Under the pieces are notes generated by a model that searched no databases, was not told the origin of the DNA, and worked only from the letters and a program-made list of their open reading frames with translations. The position numbers were made by a program, and so were the translations under genes. From positions 62,001 to 126,000 of the forward strand of contig CAWGJL010000001.1 of the NCBI GenBank assembly GCA_963822765.1: DNA of 64,000 nucleotides. The letters run 5' to 3'. The DNA is from Palsa-504 sp963822765 (GTDB taxonomy: Bacteria > Actinomycetota > Actinomycetes > Streptosporangiales > Streptosporangiaceae). This document shows positions 35,590 through 44,106 of the stretch, one piece after another (positions within the stretch are counted from its first letter, which is position 1; each line of letters starts with the position of its first letter).

Positions 35590-35639
35590 CCGTGCTTCCT
35601 GGCTCGCCTCCGGCTCGCGGGCGCCGCTAGGCTTGCCTG

Positions 35640-36983
35640 ATGCTTGATTCGGTGCTTGTCGCCAACCGGGGTGAGATCGCCCGGCGGATCATCCGTACGG
35701 CGAAACTCATGGGGATCAGGGCCGTCGCGGTGTACTCCGACGCCGACGCGGACCTGCCCTACGTCGGCGAGGCCGACCAGGCCGTTCGCGTCGGCCCCGC
35801 CCAGCCCGCCAAGAGCTACCTGGACGCCGCGGCCATCATCGAAGCGGCAGCACAGACGAACGCCAAGGCGGTCCATCCCGGCTACGGCTTCCTGGCCGAG
35901 AACGCCGGTTTCGCCCGGCAGGTCATCGCGGCCGGCCTGACCTGGGTCGGCCCCGGCCCCGAGGCGATCGAGCAGATGGGCGACAAGATCCGGGCCCGGA
36001 ACCTGATGGAGCAGGCGGGCGTTCCGGTCTCCCCGGGCAGCCGCGAGCCGGTCACGGACATCAAGGCGGCCCTGGCCGAAGGCGAGCGCATCGGCTATCC
36101 CGTCATGGTCAAAGCGGCGGCCGGCGGCGGCGGCATCGGGATGGGCGTGGCGGACAACCCCGCCGACCTGAACGCCGCCTTCGACACGGCCCGCTCCCGC
36201 GCCGAGCGCTTCTTCGGCTCCCCGGAGATCCTGCTCGAGCGCTACGTCCAGCGCGCCCGGCACGTCGAGGTCCAGATCCTCGGCCTGGCCGACGGGCGGG
36301 TCCTGGCCCTCGGCGAGCGGGACTGCTCGGTGCAGCGCCGGCACCAGAAGGTCGCCGAGGAGACCCCCTCGCCGGGCGTGGACCACGCGCTGCGCGAGCA
36401 GATGCTGGCCGCCGCCGTCCGGGCCGGCCAGGCCGTCGGCTACCAGGGCGCCGGGACGGTCGAGTGCCTGGTCGACACCGACGCCGGCTCGTTCGTGTTC
36501 CTGGAGATGAACACCCGGCTGCAGGTCGAGCACCCGGTCACCGAGCTCGTCACCGGCATCGACCTGGTCGAGCAGCAGTTCCTGATCGCCGCGGGCCAGC
36601 CCCCCTCGTTCGACCCGGCGGCCGTGAACCCACAGGGACACGCGCTCGAGCTGCGGATCTACGCCGAGGACCCGAAACGGTTCCTGCCCGGCCCCGGCAC
36701 GATCACGCAATGGCAAGAACCAGCCGGTGACGGCGTCCGGGTCGACGCGGGCTACCAGGCCGGCAACACCGTGACCCCGTTCTACGACCCGCTGCTGGCC
36801 AAGCTGTGCATCCATGGCGCCGACCGCCAGCAGACCCTGGACCGCGCCAGGAACGCGGTGGCCGCCTTCGCCGTCAAGGGCCCCAAGACCAACCTGGCCT
36901 TTCACGCGGAGCTGCTGGACAACCCGCAGTTCGTCAGCGGCGACTACGATACGTCCCTGATAAGCAGGATGCGTCCCAACTAG
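35640..36983 (+). CDS. accC: Biotin carboxylase subunit (AccC-type)
   Basis: A 447-residue biotin carboxylase. Features are VLVANRGEIARRIIRTAKLM, HPGYGFLAENAGFA, the ATP-grasp loop AAAGGGGIGMG (Ile where E. coli has Arg), ERDCSVQRRHQKVAEETPSP, FLEMNTRLQVEHPVTE and RIYAEDP. It carboxylates biotin on a carrier protein using ATP and bicarbonate. The small biotinyl protein gene follows after 34 bases; no carboxyltransferase subunit is nearby, so the acyl-CoA partner must be encoded elsewhere. Confidence 0.93.
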   Translation: MLDSVLVANRGEIARRIIRTAKLMGIRAVAVYSDADADLPYVGEADQAVRVGPAQPAKSYLDAAAIIEAAAQTNAKAVHPGYGFLAENAGFARQVIAAGLTWVGPGPEAIEQMGDKIRARNLMEQAGVPVSPGSREPVTDIKAALAEGERIGYPVMVKAAAGGGGIGMGVADNPADLNAAFDTARSRAERFFGSPEILLERYVQRARHVEVQILGLADGRVLALGERDCSVQRRHQKVAEETPSPGVDHALREQMLAAAVRAGQAVGYQGAGTVECLVDTDAGSFVFLEMNTRLQVEHPVTELVTGIDLVEQQFLIAAGQPPSFDPAAVNPQGHALELRIYAEDPKRFLPGPGTITQWQEPAGDGVRVDAGYQAGNTVTPFYDPLLAKLCIHGADRQQTLDRARNAVAAFAVKGPKTNLAFHAELLDNPQFVSGDYDTSLISRMRPN

Positions 36984-37017
36984 GGAACCACTAGGGAACC
37001 AAGAGACAGGAGCCGGC

Positions 37018-37230
37018 GTGGCTGAGATCCGCGCGGAGATGGTCGCGAACGTGTGGAAGGTGGTCGCGGCGCAGGGCGATCACGTCGATGACGGTGACAC
37101 CCTGGTCATCCTGGAATCGATGAAGATGGAGATCCCGGTCCTGGCCGAGAGCACGGGCACGATCACCACCCTGCACGTCGCCGAGGGCGACGTGGTCCAG
37201 GAAGGCGACCTCATCGCCGAGATCGGCTAG
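37018..37230 (+). CDS. Small biotin/lipoyl-attachment carrier protein
   Basis: A 70-residue single biotinyl/lipoyl domain. The biotinylated Lys is in ESMKMEIPV, and the flanking strands VVAAQGDHVDDGDTLVILE and TLHVAEGDVVQEGDLIAEIG are typical. It is probably the carrier for the adjacent biotin carboxylase. GTG start preceded by GACAGGAG. A short direct repeat CTAGGGAACCA flanks the gap to accC. It is convergent with the TPP-enzyme gene. Confidence 0.92.
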   Translation: MAEIRAEMVANVWKVVAAQGDHVDDGDTLVILESMKMEIPVLAESTGTITTLHVAEGDVVQEGDLIAEIG

Positions 37231-37236
37231 ACCCGC

Positions 37237-38895
37237 TTACACTCCGGTCGTGGACCGCGGGTAGGCGATCTCCGGGTCGGTGACCACGTTGACCAGGTAC
37301 GGCACACCCGCCGCGAACGCCCGGCGCAGGGCCGGACCGATCCCGCCAGGCGCGGTGACCAGCTCGCCGGCGCCGCCCAGCGCGCGCACCACCTCGTCGT
37401 ACCGGCACGCAGGCTGCAGGTCGGCCAGCACGTCGTAGCCGTACAGGGCGCGCATGGGGTGCTTCTCCAGGCCCCAGGCGCCGTTGTTGCCGCACACGAT
37501 GACCACCGGCAGCCGGTGCCGGACCAGCGTGTCCGCGTCCATCAGCGAGAAGCCGGCCGCGCCGTCGCCCAGCACCAGGACGACCTGCGCGGACGGCCGG
37601 GCCAGCCGGGCCGCGATCGCGTACCCCAGCCCCGTGCCCAGGCACCCGAACGGCCCCGGGTCCAGCCACCCGCCCGGCCGGGCGGGCTCGATGTACTTGC
37701 CCGCGAACGAGACGAAGTCGCCGCCGTCCCCGATCACCACCGCGTCGTCATCGAGCACCCGGAGCAGCTCGCCGTACACCCGCGCCGGGTGCACCGGCTC
37801 GGCCTCGCTGGCCAGCAGCGGGCCGTCGGCCGCCTGCGCGGCCCGCACGGCCTGCGTGAGCCGCCCGCCCCAGTCATGATCACTGGCGTGATCACCGGCG
37901 CCGCCCAGCTCCGCCAGCGCGTCGAAGAACGCGCCCAGGTCGCCCGTGGCCGAGGCGGCCAGCGGCACATGCGCCGCGACCCCGCCAGGTCCGTCGGCCA
38001 CGTGCACCACCGTAGCTGGTTCATTTTTTGGCCCGAACGACCCGTATGCAAGCCTGAAGTCAAGTGGCGCGCCCGCCACCAGGACGAGGTCCGCTTCCCG
38101 CAGCGCCACCGACCGGGCCCGCGTGACCAGCAGGTCATGCCCGCGCGGCAGGATCCCGCGGGCCTGCCCGTTGGCCACCACCGGCAGGCGCAGTTCCTCG
38201 GCCGCCCGCCGCGCCGCGTCCTGCGCGCCGCCCAGCCACACGTCCGAGCCCAGGATCAGGACCGGCCGCCGGGCCGCCCGGACCAGGTCCGCGATCCGGC
38301 CGACGTCCGCGGGATCCGGGGGCGGCCCAGTAACCAAAGGGCCCGGCACCGGGCCGGGCTCGGGCAGGTCCGCCTCGGCCTGCCCGTAGATGGCCTCGAG
38401 CGAGAGGTCAAGGAACACCGGCCCGCGGTGCGGGGTCAGCGCGAGACCGAACGCCTCGTCGACGGACCCGGCTACCTTCGCCGCGTCGTGCTCGGTCCAG
38501 GCCCGCTTGGTCACCGGCGCGAGCAGCGGCGGATGGTCGATCTCCTGCAGGCTGCCCTGGCCCCAGCGGTAGTCCGGCGCGCGCCCGGCCAGCAGCACCA
38601 CCGGTGCCCCGTTCAGGTGCGCGGTGGTCACCGCGCTGACCGCGTTGGTGACGCCCGGCCCGGCGGTCACCGCGGCCAGCCCCGGGGTCCGGGTCAGCCG
38701 CGCCGTCGCCTCGGCCGCGAACACCGCCGTCTGCTCGTGCCGCACGTCGATCAGGCGGACCGGCTGGCCCCCGCGCACGGCCGCGTCATACAGCGGGAAG
38801 ATGTGCCCGCCGGACAGCGTGAACAGCGTGCTCACGCCGTACCGCCGGGCCGCCGCGAGGGCCGCCACGCCGCCATGACCCGATACCCGCACCAT
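37237..38895 (-). CDS. Thiamine-diphosphate enzyme, acetolactate synthase-like
   Basis: A 552-residue protein of the three-domain TPP-enzyme fold. The catalytic Glu of the N-terminal domain is in RHEQTAVFAAEATARL, the TPP-binding motif of the C-terminal domain is GDGAAGFSLMDADTLVRH followed by VIVCGNNGAWG. The relatives are acetolactate synthase large subunits and 2-hydroxyacyl-CoA lyases, but no regulatory subunit is present, so a catabolic role is as likely as branched-chain synthesis. The ATG at 38895 overlaps the symporter 3' end by 64 bases. The location after the symporter suggests that it processes the transported acid. Confidence 0.88.
   Translation of the reverse strand: MVRVSGHGGVAALAAARRYGVSTLFTLSGGHIFPLYDAAVRGGQPVRLIDVRHEQTAVFAAEATARLTRTPGLAAVTAGPGVTNAVSAVTTAHLNGAPVVLLAGRAPDYRWGQGSLQEIDHPPLLAPVTKRAWTEHDAAKVAGSVDEAFGLALTPHRGPVFLDLSLEAIYGQAEADLPEPGPVPGPLVTGPPPDPADVGRIADLVRAARRPVLILGSDVWLGGAQDAARRAAEELRLPVVANGQARGILPRGHDLLVTRARSVALREADLVLVAGAPLDFRLAYGSFGPKNEPATVVHVADGPGGVAAHVPLAASATGDLGAFFDALAELGGAGDHASDHDWGGRLTQAVRAAQAADGPLLASEAEPVHPARVYGELLRVLDDDAVVIGDGGDFVSFAGKYIEPARPGGWLDPGPFGCLGTGLGYAIAARLARPSAQVVLVLGDGAAGFSLMDADTLVRHRLPVVIVCGNNGAWGLEKHPMRALYGYDVLADLQPACRYDEVVRALGGAGELVTAPGGIGPALRRAFAAGVPYLVNVVTDPEIAYPRSTTGV
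38021..38049. repeat. Copy 4 (weak) of dispersed T-run motif
   Basis: TTTTTTGGCCCGAACGACCCG lies inside the TPP-enzyme gene, matching the CGGCCGAACGG motif of 16751-16785 and 51267-51305 imperfectly. The match may be chance. Confidence 0.3.
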
Positions 38896-40612
38896 GCCAG
38901 CGACGCTACCAGCCGGTAGCCCGAGGGTGCCGGCCGGTGCACCACGATCCGTTCGGTCAAAAAGTCGCCGGCGGCCCCGGCGGTGCCGATGCCGATCGCG
39001 GCCGGGACCGGAGCCGGGGCCTGCGCCGGGTCGGCGGTGTACTGGTGCGGGAGGGTCTCGTCGGCGCCCTCGGGAACCTTGGCCGCCTTGAGGATCAGGG
39101 TCAGGATCAGCGCGATCGCGACGTTGAGGATGATCGCGGACAGGCCGATGTAGACGGTGTGCCCGAATTCGATGTCCACCGACCCGGCCCAGTGCGACGT
39201 GGTGGGGGTCGCCACCTTGTAGGCGGCGATCGTGCCGAATATCATGCCGGCCAGCCAGCCCGCCAGCAGCGCCCAGCGGTGGAACCACCGCGTGAACAGG
39301 CCGAACACGATTGGGGGGAACACCTGCAGGATCCAGACGCCGCCCAGCAGCTGCAGGTTGATGGAGAACGTGCGCGGCAGGTAGACCGCGAACGCCAGCG
39401 CGCCCAGCTTGACCACCAGCGAGGCCCACTGGGAGACCCTCGTCTCCTGGTGGGGGGTGGCGTCCGGCTTGAGGAACTCCTTGAAGATGTTCCGGGTGAA
39501 CAGGTTGGCCGCGGCGATGGCCATGATCGCGGCCGGGACCAGCGCGCCGATGATGATGGCCGAGAAGGCGATCCCAGCGAACCAGCTGGAGAACATGTGC
39601 TGGAACAGGTACGGCACCGCGAGCTGCGCGTTGCCGCCCGACTTCTTGACGTTCGCGACCGTCACCTTGTCGGTCAGGGCCACGTAGCCGAGCAGCGCGA
39701 TGAAGCCGAGCATGAGCGAGTAGATCGGCAGCAGCGCCATGTTGCGCTTGATGATGTCGCGCCGTTTGGTGGACAGCACGCCGGTGACCGCGTGCGGGTA
39801 GACCATCAGGGCCAACGCGGAGCCGAGAGCCAGGGTGGAGAACGCCAGCTGGCTGTTGGCCGTAGTGGGGATGAACACGCCGTTCGGCTTCTTCGTGACC
39901 GGGCTGATCGCCTTCATGTGAGCCTCGGCGGTCGCGAAGATGTGCCCCCAGCCGCCGACCCTGGTCGGGATGTAGAACACCGCCACGATGATCACGACGT
40001 AGACCAGGGTGTCCTTGATGAACGCGATCAGCGCCGGGGCCCGCAGCCCGGACACGTAGGTGTAGACCGCGAGCACCAGGAACGCGATGAACAGCGGCAG
40101 GTCCTTGATGTAGCGGTTGCCGGAGGAGGTGCCGACGCCCATCACGGTGAGCACGGCCTGGATGCCCACCAGCTGCAGCGCGATGTAGGGCAGCAGGGCG
40201 AGGATGCCGGTGAACGCCGTGGCCAGCGACAGACCGCGCGACCCGTACCGGCCGCGGATGAAGTCGGCCGAGGTGACGTAACTGTGGGTGCGGGCGATCG
40301 ACCACAGCCGGGGCAGGAAGATCAGCGCGATCGGGAACACGATGATCGTGTACGACACCGCGAAGAAGCCCGTCACCGCGCCGGCGCCGAACACCGCCGC
40401 GGGCACCGCGATGAACGTGTACGCGGTGTACAGGTCGCCGCCGAGCAGGAACCAGGCGATGAAGGTGCCGAAGCTGCGCCCGCCGAGCCCCCACTCGTCC
40501 AGGTGCATCATGCTCTCCGCCCGGCGCCATCGCGCCGCCGCGAAGCCGGTCACCGTGACGACCCGAACAGGACCAGGACGATGGTGAAGGTGACGTAGTT
40601 GACGTTGCTCAT
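38832..40612 (-). CDS. Sodium/solute symporter (SLC5, MctP-like), frameshifted
   Basis: A symporter of the SSS/SLC5 family with about 13 membrane segments. Blocks such as LDEWGLGGRSFGTFIAWFLL, YVTSADFIRGRYGSR, LALGSALALMVYPHAVTGVL and FSAIIIGALVPAAIMAIAA are typical. The proper start is the ATG at 40612 (SNVNYVTFTIVLVLFG), which overlaps the DUF3311 gene by 4 bases. A one-base loss at about 40565 (GGGTCG for GGGTTCG) breaks the frame before VTVTGFAAARWRR. It resembles the monocarboxylate permease MctP, which often pairs with a DUF3311 protein. The frameshift is probably a sequence error. Confidence 0.87.
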
Positions 40613-40908
40613 TTGGCCACCTCGCCCAGGGCGCTCGCCGCCGCCGGACCATCAGGGCCGCCCGCTGGCGGAGTGAGCCGATTGCGCAGCAGGAGGATGA
40701 TCCAGCACACGATCGCCACCACCGGCATGTAAATGAGCAGGTAGAAGTAGAAGAACGGGAAGTCGCCCACCTTCGGGGTGGCGCTGGCGTAAAGCGGCAC
40801 GTAAACCGCGAAGAAGACGACGGCGACGGTCAAGATGGCGATGATCGCCGAGGTGACCGGATGGGCGGCGATGGGACTCCGTGACTTAATGGATGATTCC
40901 TGAGCCAT
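40609..40908 (-). CDS. DUF3311 small membrane protein
   Basis: A 99-residue protein with two hydrophobic segments (AIIAILTVAVVFFAVYVPLY and FYFYLLIYMPVVAIVCWII). It is typical of DUF3311 proteins that are encoded just before MctP-like symporters, where they may be accessory subunits. The ATG at 40908 has a GGGAGG site. Its stop overlaps the symporter start by 4 bases (ATGA). Confidence 0.88.
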   Translation of the reverse strand: MAQESSIKSRSPIAAHPVTSAIIAILTVAVVFFAVYVPLYASATPKVGDFPFFYFYLLIYMPVVAIVCWIILLLRNRLTPPAGGPDGPAAASALGEVAK

Positions 40909-41029
40909 TGTTGCCTCCCGTCGGGGGGACAGCCTCACCTGCCGTGACTGGCGTCACAAGGTTTTATTCATGGTGCGCTCAGGTCCGGCGATCGGCAATG
41001 CTTTGCCCATCGCCAATAGAAAATTGTTA

Positions 41030-41845
41030 CTACTCAGCTGGTCCCGGCAAGAAGGGCGCCGAGCCAATCTCACCTAATGAGGGAGTTCGCCGGAGGCGGG
41101 TGACGAACTTGTACCGGTCGCCCCGGTACCAGGACTGGGCCCACTCGACCGGCTCGCCGGTGACGTCGTACGCGTGCCGGGACAGCAGCAGCAGGGGCAG
41201 GCCGGGGTCCACGTCGAGCAGCCGCGCGTCGTGCGGGTCGGCGAGCACGGTCTCGATCGTCTCCTCGGCCTCGGTGAGCTGGATGCCGTAGGCCAGGCGC
41301 AGCGTCTCGTACAGGGACAGCTCCCGCTCCAGCTGCTTGCGCAGCCCCGGGAACCGCCGCGCGGGCAGGTGCGAGGTGTCGATCGACATCGGCTCGCCGT
41401 CGGCCAGCCGCAGCCGGTGGATGCGCAGCGCGCGGCCCCCCGCGCGGATGCCGAGCAGCGCGGCCAGCTTCTCGTCGGCGGTGACGTACCCGATGTCCAG
41501 GATCTTGGTGTGCGGATGCAGGCCGTGCGCGCGCATGCCCTCGGTGTAGCTGGCCAGCTCCAGCAGCTGGGCCACCTTGGGCTTGGCCACGAACGTGCCC
41601 TTGCCCTGCATGCGCAGCAGCCGGCCCTCGATGACCAGCTCGGCGAGGGCCTGCCTGACCGTGGTCCGCGAGGTCCCGTAGGAGCGCGCGAGCTCTCGCT
41701 CCGGCGGGACCGGGCTGCCCGGGTCCAGGGTGGCGGTGAACGCCAGCAGCTCGCGCTTTACCTGGTAGTACTTGGGCAGCCTCGCCGAGGCACCCGCCGC
41801 GGGCTCAGCGGCGTCGTCACCGGTCGGGAGCGCGGAAGCGGTCAT
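41030..41845 (-). CDS. GntR-family regulator (HutC/UTRA type)
   Basis: A 271-residue regulator. The winged HTH of about residues 30-95 has PKYYQVKRELLAF, PVPPERELARSYGTSRTTVR and QALAELVIEGRLLRMQGKGTF. The UTRA ligand domain follows, with GIRAGGRALRIHRLRLADGEP and LLLLSRHAYDVTGEPVEWAQSWYRGDRYKF. It lies upstream of, and on the same strand as, the DUF3311-symporter-TPP enzyme genes (121-base gap), so it probably controls their expression in response to the transported acid; the ligand is unknown. The ATG at 41845 is the start. Confidence 0.9.
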   Translation of the reverse strand: MTASALPTGDDAAEPAAGASARLPKYYQVKRELLAFTATLDPGSPVPPERELARSYGTSRTTVRQALAELVIEGRLLRMQGKGTFVAKPKVAQLLELASYTEGMRAHGLHPHTKILDIGYVTADEKLAALLGIRAGGRALRIHRLRLADGEPMSIDTSHLPARRFPGLRKQLERELSLYETLRLAYGIQLTEAEETIETVLADPHDARLLDVDPGLPLLLLSRHAYDVTGEPVEWAQSWYRGDRYKFVTRLRRTPSLGEIGSAPFLPGPAE

Positions 41846-41886
41846 CAGGAATCTTTGCCTTAATGAAGGGTTAACGTCAACTCTGA

Positions 41887-41896
41887 CATAGCTATG
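41887..41896. promoter_or_regulatory. Palindrome CATAGCTATG between GntR and kinase genes
   Basis: A perfect 10-base palindrome lies in the divergent gap between the GntR regulator (starting at 41845) and the histidine kinase (starting at 41949). It could be an operator, but ten bases alone are weak evidence. Confidence 0.3.
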
Positions 41897-41948
41897 CGCC
41901 GCACCTGCACGTAACGCTCCGGTCCGGCCCGGATGCGATGATGATGAT

Positions 41949-43421
41949 GTGCCCACGCTGAACGACCTGGCCGCGAGCCGCACCAGCCTCGGCGACGCCG
42001 ACGTCGAGTGGCTGCACGCGCTGGTGTCGGACTGGCAGCTGCTGGCCGACCTGTCCTTCGCCGACCTGATCTTGTGGGCCCCGGTCCGGGACGACGGCGG
42101 CTGGCTCGCCCTGGCGCAGATGCGCCCGACGACCGGTCCCACCTCGCTCCAGGACGACGTGGTCGGGACGGTGGCCGGACCGGAGGACCAGCGGCTGCTG
42201 AACGTCGCGCGGGACGAGCGGCGCATCTGGCGGGAGAGCGACCCGGACTGGACCAACGGCGTCCCGGTCCGGACCGAGGCCATCCCGGTCACCCGGGCGG
42301 GCCGGGTCATCGCCGTCATCGCGCGGTGCACCAACCTGAACTCGGCCCGGACCCCGAGCCGGCTCGAGCTGACCTACGTGCAGGGCGCCGACGACCTGGC
42401 CCGGATGGTGGCCGAGGGCACGTTCCCGTTCGCGGGCGAGGCGGCCATGCTGGCCAGGTCGCCGCGGGTGGGCGACGGGCTGCTCCGGCTCGGCCGGACC
42501 GGCCGGGTCACCTACGCCAGCCCGAACGCGCAGTCGGCCTACCGCCGCCTGGGCCTGGCCGCCGACCTGATCGGCGCCGAGCTGTCCGTGATCACCGCCG
42601 GGCTGTGCGCGTCGGACGAACCGCTGGACGAGTCGCTGATGGTGGTGGCCGCGGGCCGCGCGCCGCGCGCGGCCGAGGTGGACGGGAACGGCTCGGTGGT
42701 GCAACTGCGCGCGATCCCGCTCATCGTCGGCGGCAGCCGGACCGGCGCCCTGATCCTGATCCGGGACGTGACCGAACTGCGCCGGCGTGAGCGCGAGCTG
42801 ATGACCAAGGACGCCACGATCAGGGAGATCCACCACCGGGTCAAGAACAACCTGCAGACCGTCGCCGCCCTGCTGCGGCTGCAGGCCCGGCGGCTCCGGG
42901 CGCCCGAGGCCCGCGCCGCGCTGGACGAGGCGGTGCGCCGGGTCGGATCGATCGCGGTCGTGCACGAGACCCTGTCCCATGCGCCGGACGAGGTGGTCGA
43001 CTTCGACGACATCGCGGACCGGGTCGCGATGATGGCCGGGGAGGTGTCCGCCCCCGAGGTCCGGGTCATCCCCAAGATCACCGGGTCCTTCGGGCCGCTG
43101 TCGGCCGCGGTGGCCACGCCGCTGGCCATGATCTTGACCGAGCTGCTGCAGAACGCGCTGCAGCACGGGTTCCCGGCCCCGGTCCAGGATCAGGGCCTGC
43201 TCGAGGTCATCGCGGTGCGCGATGCCGAACGCCTCACCGTGACCGTCGCGGACAACGGGGTCGGCCTGCCCGCGGACTTCGACCTGGACTCGACCACCAG
43301 CCTCGGCCTGCAGATCGTGCGCACGCTGGTGGTCAGCGAGCTGGGCGGACGGCTGCGGATCGTGCCCCGGCCCGACGGCGGCACCGAGGCCGTCGTCACC
43401 CTCCCCGTCCGGTACGAGTAG
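41949..43421 (+). CDS. Sensor histidine kinase, PdtaS-like
   Basis: A 490-residue cytoplasmic histidine kinase. The N-terminal half (1-150) looks like the GAF-type sensor domain of PdtaS, followed by a PAS-like section (about 180-285). The dimerisation domain is HisKA_2 with the phosphorylated His in IREIHHRVKNNLQTVAALL, and the ATPase has LTELLQNALQHGF, VADNGVGLP and TSLGLQIVRTLV. PdtaS of M. tuberculosis acts with the RNA-binding antiterminator PdtaR; no PdtaR gene is visible in this window. GTG start. Confidence 0.9.
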   Translation: MPTLNDLAASRTSLGDADVEWLHALVSDWQLLADLSFADLILWAPVRDDGGWLALAQMRPTTGPTSLQDDVVGTVAGPEDQRLLNVARDERRIWRESDPDWTNGVPVRTEAIPVTRAGRVIAVIARCTNLNSARTPSRLELTYVQGADDLARMVAEGTFPFAGEAAMLARSPRVGDGLLRLGRTGRVTYASPNAQSAYRRLGLAADLIGAELSVITAGLCASDEPLDESLMVVAAGRAPRAAEVDGNGSVVQLRAIPLIVGGSRTGALILIRDVTELRRRERELMTKDATIREIHHRVKNNLQTVAALLRLQARRLRAPEARAALDEAVRRVGSIAVVHETLSHAPDEVVDFDDIADRVAMMAGEVSAPEVRVIPKITGSFGPLSAAVATPLAMILTELLQNALQHGFPAPVQDQGLLEVIAVRDAERLTVTVADNGVGLPADFDLDSTTSLGLQIVRTLVVSELGGRLRIVPRPDGGTEAVVTLPVRYE

Positions 43422-43429
43422 GGCCTGCG

Positions 43430-43470
43430 CTAATAACACCGGGCCGATAACACCCGGGCCGATAACACGT
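43430..43470. repeat. Tandem GATAACAC(C)CGGGCC repeats at whiB1 3' end
   Basis: Three units of the type (G/T)ATAACAC(C)CGGGCC lie in the last codons of whiB1. Related motifs, CTAATAACAC at about 43426 and 43939, occur on both sides of whiB1. Confidence 0.6.
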
Positions 43471-43717
43471 GCGCGCGGGCGCGCAGCCGGATCGTGCGCC
43501 GCTTGAGCGCTCGCCGCTCGTCCTCGCTCATCCCGCCCCAGACGCCCGCGTCCTGGCCGCTGTCGATCGCCCAGCGCAGGCACTCGTCCATCACCGAGCA
43601 CCGGCGGCAGACTTGTTTGGCCTCGTCGATCTGGAGTAGCGCGGGACCGGTGTTCCCGATGGGGAAGAACAGCTCAGGGTCCACCTCACGGCAGGCGGCT
43701 TCGTGGCGCCAGTCCAT
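43430..43717 (-). CDS. whiB1: WhiB1-type iron-sulphur regulator
   Basis: A 95-residue Wbl protein. The four cluster Cys are in EAACREVD, QVCRRCSVMDEC (C-x2-C-x5-C), and the DNA-binding part has GVWGGMSEDERRALKRR, as in WhiB1. The ATG at 43717 is fixed by an AAGGAG site 8 bases upstream; a GTG at 43726 touches that site. The C-terminus carries an odd repeat-coded tail (HVLSARVLSARCY) from GATAACACC-type repeats. A near-perfect CRP-family site lies at 43790-43805, matching the known CRP control of whiB1 in mycobacteria. Confidence 0.92.
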   Translation of the reverse strand: MDWRHEAACREVDPELFFPIGNTGPALLQIDEAKQVCRRCSVMDECLRWAIDSGQDAGVWGGMSEDERRALKRRTIRLRARAHVLSARVLSARCY

Positions 43718-43726
43718 GATGTCCAC

Positions 43727-44106
43727 TCCTTCTAGCGGAACGGGTCCGGCCGTCAGCGGTTACGGCCGGCAGAGCATCTATATGTAGCTTGTGAAGCTTT
43801 TCACGAGCGATTCCGTACTGTCACGCGGTCCAAGTTTCCCGAGACCGTTATGATGCCGAGCAGAAACGCACCCAAACCGACAGGCGGCCTGAGCGTGCCC
43901 CCGAAGGCGACGCTGTGTCATAACCCAAGGCCATCTGGGCTAATAACACGTGCGTGGCGCCCCCGCGCCAGACATCACGTAAAGCCTTTCAACATCGCCT
44001 GACATGCGCAAGAGCCCACAGCGGCCCGTCGGCTTAATTTAATGTCAGATCGATCACATTTTGCTCGCGCCGCCGCCGAGTTGTATCACCGGGCGACATC
44101 GCCAGG
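43727..44106. other. 380-base gap upstream of whiB1
   Basis: No gene is seen. The gap holds a -10-like TATAGA on the minus strand (43777-43782) and the CRP-like site at 43790-43805. It also holds a second, weaker CRP-like site TGTCAGATCGATCACA at 44043-44058, a CTAATAACACGTGCG motif near 43938-43953 and AT-rich sequence before the lipid-kinase stop. Confidence 0.5.
43790..43805. promoter_or_regulatory. CRP/FNR-family site TGTGAAGCTTTTCACG
   Basis: TGTGA-N6-TCACG, one base from the consensus TGTGA-N6-TCACA, is centred about 80 bases upstream of the whiB1 start. In M. tuberculosis the CRP protein Rv3676 binds upstream of whiB1, so the same control is likely here. Confidence 0.7.

Noticed and set aside
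37237..40530. A single 1097-residue protein joining symporter and TPP enzyme
   Set aside because: The first half of that frame is a shifted reading of the symporter. The TPP enzyme has its own ATG at 38895 and the symporter is complete in another frame.
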